Assembly (NCBI GenBank): GCA_043818215.1
Contig: JBDRGC010000042.1
Span: 1 to 15,060 of the forward strand
DNA length: 15,060 nt
Direction: 5' to 3'
Source of the DNA: JBDRGC01 sp043818215
GTDB taxonomy: Bacteria > Chloroflexota > Anaerolineae > Anaerolineales > UBA11858
Translations under genes and position numbers: made by a program
Shown: positions 11,420-15,060 of the stretch, one piece after another
Layout: each line of letters opens with the position of its first letter
Numbering within the stretch: position 1 is the first letter of the stretch
The notes under the pieces: generated by a model
Told to the model about the DNA's origin: nothing
The model's input: the letters and a program-made list of their open reading frames with translations, nothing else
The model's database searches: none

Positions 11420-13433
11420 ATGAAGGCCATTATCAGGTATTTAAAAGATCTTTATTCTGGCCCGTTTCAGGCCACGCTGGTTTTTTCGTTTGCGCTTGTG
11501 GCTGCAATTACCATCGGGGTGAATGCCTGGGTGATTTCTGGCGTTATTAACAATTATCTAAGCGAAGTAATGGATGAGCGAGTCGCCCGCGATATCCATC
11601 TGGCCGCGACTTTCTACGAGAATAAGCTGCATGAGGTCGCCGGCATTGCCCAGCAGTTATCACTTTCTTACACGGTTGTCAACAATATAGACGCGGCCCG
11701 GCAAGGTGATCTGGACGCCCTGGGCCTGATCGAAGCCAAAATCGTCAATACCGTTTCGGGGCCAGCTTTGGGCGGTAATCAATTTGTTGCGATTCTTGAC
11801 GTGAATGGGGATATGCTGGCCGGCCAGCTAATATCGACTTCGGGAGAGCAAACACCAGTTATTTCAAGCGGGAACTGGTCTGCGCTTCCAATTTTTCAGG
11901 AGGCGATGCTCACTGAACAGCAGATCGCCGCTGTTGAGGTGATCCCCGACACGTTCCTCCGACCGGTGGGTATGGCGGAACAAGCCAGTGTAGAGTTGAT
12001 CGATACTCCTAAGGCCGCGCCGCAGCCCTTCGATCCCCGCGAAGGAATTGCTGGACTAGCCCTTGTGAGTGTATCCCCGATACAGGATGCAGATGGACAG
12101 ATTGTAGGGTCAACGCTGGTTTTCCACATGTTCAATAACGATTTCACCCTGGTAGACCAGATCAAAGACGCGGCCCAAATCGATACCGTCACCATCTTCT
12201 TCGGCGATCTGCGGGTCTCTACCAACGTGATGACCGAGGCAGGGGAACGAGCGATTGGGACGCGGGTTTCGCAAGAAGTCAGCGATGTTGTCCTCCAGGG
12301 AGGACAGGATTATGTCGGCACGGCCTTTGTGGTCAACGAAAACTACATCACCCGATATGAACCGCTGCGCGACAATGCCGGACAGATTATCGGCATCCTA
12401 TATGTCGGTGTGCGCCAGGCAGCGTTCTTGACACTGATCCAAACCGTCAACCAGCGCATTTTACTGGTAGCGGGGTTAACCATCCTGATGACTTTTATCC
12501 TGACGACGCCGGTCTCGCGGATGATCACCCGCCCGCTTAAGGAACTGCGTGAGTTGTCCCGCGCCAGCCGCCGGGTGGCTGATGGGGATCTAAGCGCCCG
12601 CGCCCCGGTCATGGCAGGCGGTGAAGTTGGGCAGCTGGCCGCGGCGTTCAATAATATGCTCGATACCTTGCAAGCCACGCAGGATCAACTGGTGCGGAAA
12701 GAAAATCTGGCATCCCTGGGCCAATTGGCCGCTGGCGTGGCCCACGAACTCAACAACCCGCTGGCAACCGTGCTGCTGTACTCCGATATTCTGCTGCGGG
12801 AATGTGGCGAAGATGACCCCCACCGTGCTGACCTGGAGACCATTGTCCGCGAGACCAATCGCTGTAAGTCCATCGTTGCTGCTCTGCTCGACTTTGCCCG
12901 CCAGCACCAGGTCGAGGCCCAGGAACTCGATCTCAACGCGCTGATACAGACCATCATCGAGATCGAAGGTAAACATGCTGTTTACGAGGGAGTAAGCATA
13001 CACACCGATCTGAATCCTGACCTGCCCCGGATACAGGCAGACCCGGCACAAATTCAAGCTGTGCTTATTAACTTACTGTCGAATTCGGCGGAAGCGATGC
13101 CCGCAGGCGGGACGATCACCCTGAAGACGCATCCCGGCCCAAGTGGCATGGTCACCATCGAGGTCGAAGATACCGGGGGAAGGCATCGCGCCCGAAAACC
13201 TGCCAAAACTGTACACTCCCTTCTTCACTACCAAACCCATTGGGAAGGGCACCGGTCTGGGGTTAGCGATCACTTATGGGATCATCAAGATGCACCGCGG
13301 CCAGATCAACGTCCAAAGCCCGGTTGGCAAAGGAACAACCTTCACCATCCAATTGCCTATCCGTCTGCCGAATCTGGGTGCGTCGATACAACTTCCTAAT
13401 AATGCAGCATCCAACCAGAACTTGATTGGATGA
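11420..13433 (+). CDS. Membrane Cache-HAMP sensor histidine kinase, frameshifted at 13175-13179
   Basis: A membrane-bound sensor kinase that should phosphorylate a nearby receiver. Residues are numbered from the ATG at 11420 (TAGGAG at 11405-11410 is the ribosome-binding site). TM1 is about 16-39, a large extracytoplasmic Cache-type sensor about 40-330, with the typical closing segment YEPLRDNAGQIIGILYVGV, TM2 about 345-367, HAMP about 368-420, HisKA with phospho-acceptor H442 in AAGVAHELNNPLA, and the HATPase N-box LINLLSNSAEA about 545. One extra G in a run of five at 13175-13179 then breaks the frame: the original frame ends at 13399 in non-homologous sequence, while the +1 frame continues GEGIAPENL, FFTTKPIGKGTGLGLA and ends at 13433. 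Corrected, the protein has 670 residues. The cause is either a base-call error or a real inactivating mutation, since without the G boxes ATP binding would fail. Confidence 0.88.
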
Positions 13434-13461
13434 TAGAACAATTCTGACAGGAAAATGAGTC

Positions 13462-14589
13462 ATGAGCGACGCTAAAATTCTTGTGATCGACGATGAGATC
13501 GGTATTTGTGAAGGCATCCAACGCGCCCTGACCCCTGAGGGGTACGATGTCGATTCAGCCTTAACCGGCGAGGCAGGCCTGCAAAAAGTTCGGGCCAACG
13601 AGTACGATCTGGTTCTACTCGACGTGATGATGCCCGGCGTGAGCGGTATTGATCTGATCGCGTCCATTCACGAACACGATCCTGAACTCGTCTGCGTGAT
13701 GATCACCGGGTACGCCACCGTGGAATTGGCGGTGAGAGCCATCAAAGAGGGGGCTTACGATTTCCTATCCAAACCCTTTTCAGTGGATGATCTGCTGCTG
13801 GCCGTCAACCAGGGCGTCGAGCGGCGGCGGCTTTCCCTGGATGCCAAGCGCGTCCGGGCTGCCGAAGCTGAAGCGCGCCGCCTGACTGAAGAGACAGCCC
13901 GATTGGAGGAACTGGACCTCGCCAAACGGCAGTTCATCCGCCTGGTGACGCACGAACTCCAATCACCCGTGACAGCCATAGAGAGTTACCTGAAATTAAT
14001 TCTGGAGGGTTACGTGTCCCCAGAGAACCAACCAGAAATCCTGACGAAATGTATCGCCCGCGCCCAGGAGGAGCAACAACTGATCGCTGATCTTCTGGAA
14101 TTAGGGTATCTCGAAGTTATCGAAAACTTCGAAACGAGTATAGTTCAACTGGATGAAATTCTTCAGGCTGTCGTTGACTCATTCCAGGAGCAGGCGGCGC
14201 AGAAAAGACTAGTAGTCCACATTGACATCGCCGAAAACATCCCGCCTGTGACAGGCGTACCAAAACAATTCAAAAGCCTGTGGACCAACCTGATCAGCAA
14301 CGCTATAAAATACACGCCCGAAAACGGTTCTGTGACCATCCGCCTGCACGCCGAGGGGGGCAATCTCATCGGAGAGGTGCATGACTCCGGGATCGGCATC
14401 CACGCTGAAGACCAGAAACGCCTCTTCTGTGAGTTTTTCCGTGCCAAAAACGCCAAAGAACTTGGCATCCGGGGAACCGGCCTGGGGCTGGTAATTGTCA
14501 AACGGGTGGTGGATGGTGTGGAGGGTGAAATCACGGTCCAGTCGGAGCCTGGCTGCGGCTCGAGATTTACATTCTCCATTCCAATCTAG
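13462..14589 (+). CDS. Response regulator-histidine kinase hybrid (REC-HisKA-HATPase)
   Basis: This 375-residue soluble hybrid has an N-terminal receiver (about 1-120: D11-E12, phospho-acceptor D54, T82, K104). A coiled-coil linker (about 125-155, rich in A, E and R) leads to HisKA with H164 in LVTHELQSPV. The HATPase follows, with N276 and N280 in WTNLISNAIKY, G1 box DSGIGI (308-313) and G2 box GTGLGL (338-343). All catalytic motifs are intact. There is no transmembrane segment, so it likely takes its signal as a phosphate from the upstream Cache kinase on its receiver. It starts 28 bases after that kinase's corrected stop, with CAGGAA about eight bases before the ATG. No DNA-binding output protein is in the window, so the final target is unknown. 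Confidence 0.93.
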   Translation: MSDAKILVIDDEIGICEGIQRALTPEGYDVDSALTGEAGLQKVRANEYDLVLLDVMMPGVSGIDLIASIHEHDPELVCVMITGYATVELAVRAIKEGAYDFLSKPFSVDDLLLAVNQGVERRRLSLDAKRVRAAEAEARRLTEETARLEELDLAKRQFIRLVTHELQSPVTAIESYLKLILEGYVSPENQPEILTKCIARAQEEQQLIADLLELGYLEVIENFETSIVQLDEILQAVVDSFQEQAAQKRLVVHIDIAENIPPVTGVPKQFKSLWTNLISNAIKYTPENGSVTIRLHAEGGNLIGEVHDSGIGIHAEDQKRLFCEFFRAKNAKELGIRGTGLGLVIVKRVVDGVEGEITVQSEPGCGSRFTFSIPI

Positions 14590-14643
14590 AGTATTTTACT
14601 CAGCACGGTCACAAAGTCACGCTTTGGAGACATTGAAATAGGA

Positions 14644-14764
14644 CGCGGACGAGCACGGACACTTGTACCTGCGGCAAATGCAGGTGATAACGCGGATAAA
14701 GAACAAAAACAAAAACATCCGCGCTTGTCCGCGTACACACCTACACTTGCCATGGGTGCAAGTG
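14644..14764. repeat. Inverted-repeat intergenic element
   Basis: Arms 14644-14659 and 14718-14733 match as inverted copies at 14 of 16 positions (CGCGGAC..CGGA type). A small hairpin ACCTGC/GCAGGT (14667-14672, 14680-14685) lies inside. A further hairpin CACTTGC/GCAAGTG (14744-14750, 14758-14764) follows; the same stem sequence occurs in the element at 1456-1477. The rest of 14590-15060 shows no gene. Confidence 0.6.
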
Positions 14765-14986
14765 CCCATACGCGTCAAGCTAATGATGTGGGCGGTTGAA
14801 ATCGCTGGTTGAGTAAGCTCTGAAAAAATTGTGCATCCAAGTGATACCTTATCCTATCAGAATAGTAAAAAGTACATGGGAAACCGATGGGAACAACTTG
14901 CATTTGCTTTGGGCGAAGGATAATGGTGAGGCCAGATAACTCCGCTTGCACACAGACCGTGCTCTCGCCCGGATAGTGCGCGGCGC

Positions 14987-15060
14987 CAAAAAAAAACACC
15001 CACGGTTACCAAACCAACGGGGTCTTTTTTTTGGCCCCCCCCCCACCCCCCCAAAACCAC
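14987..15060. other. Low-complexity end of window, probable artefact
   Basis: Runs of nine A, eight T, ten C and seven C occur within about 70 bases. The A-run and T-run segments are near-inverted copies (GCCAAAAAAAA and TTTTTTTTGGC). On the opposite strand the end is poly-G, the usual failure signal of two-colour Illumina chemistry. It is unlike everything else in the window and is best treated as an unreliable contig end. Confidence 0.6.

Noticed and set aside
13143..13433. Separate 96-residue ATPase-like gene
   Set aside because: It is the frameshifted C-terminus of the Cache histidine kinase, joined by a one-base change in the G run.

Overview
The window looks like a piece of an anaerobic bacterial genome, most plausibly a Chloroflexota (Anaerolineae-like) genome recovered from a metagenome. 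That guess rests on the gene set (formate-tetrahydrofolate ligase, FdhD, a selenocysteine formate dehydrogenase fused to NuoG-type iron-sulfur domains, HydB-like NuoF), the Cache-type histidine kinases, and the many heptamer and palindromic intergenic repeats. No marker gene fixes the taxonomy. All real genes read on the + strand.

Positions 2-1183 hold the 3' two thirds of fhs, closed by a clear intrinsic terminator (1232-1272). A 557-base gap follows, with candidate promoters and a 240-bp MITE-like palindromic element (1361-1600). fdhD (1741-2574) comes next. A good sigma70-type promoter (2585-2613) then starts the main operon: a NuoE-like protein (2644-3111), a 637-residue HydB/NuoF-like flavoprotein (3280-5193), and the catalytic formate dehydrogenase subunit (5213-8167). 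The catalytic subunit looks like two ORFs, but an in-frame UGA at 6410 sits exactly where the active-site selenocysteine belongs and is followed by a SECIS-like hairpin, so it is one 984-residue selenoprotein. Two low-complexity heptamer-repeat insertions lie inside this gene and keep its frame.

Downstream are an internally deleted brnT toxin remnant (8200-8298) overlapping a small antitoxin-like gene (8285-8521), then a second NuoE (8530-9000) and a second, shorter NuoF (9080-10354). The catalytic subunit is therefore flanked by two NADH-diaphorase modules. The first resembles the HydBC part of electron-bifurcating enzymes and the second is a plain NuoEF pair. With Fhs the set suggests the first steps of the methyl branch of the Wood-Ljungdahl pathway (CO2/formate to 10-formyl-tetrahydrofolate) or its reverse, with NAD(H) and possibly ferredoxin as electron partners. 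FdhD supplies the sulfur needed to activate the molybdenum or tungsten cofactor.

A 404-bp region of nested inverted repeats (10405-10808) separates the enzymes from a signalling group: a stand-alone receiver (10879-11259), a membrane Cache-HAMP histidine kinase (11420-13433, frameshifted by one extra G at 13175-13179), and a receiver-histidine kinase hybrid (13462-14589). The last 470 bases hold only repeats and end in homopolymer sequence that looks like an assembly or sequencing artefact.
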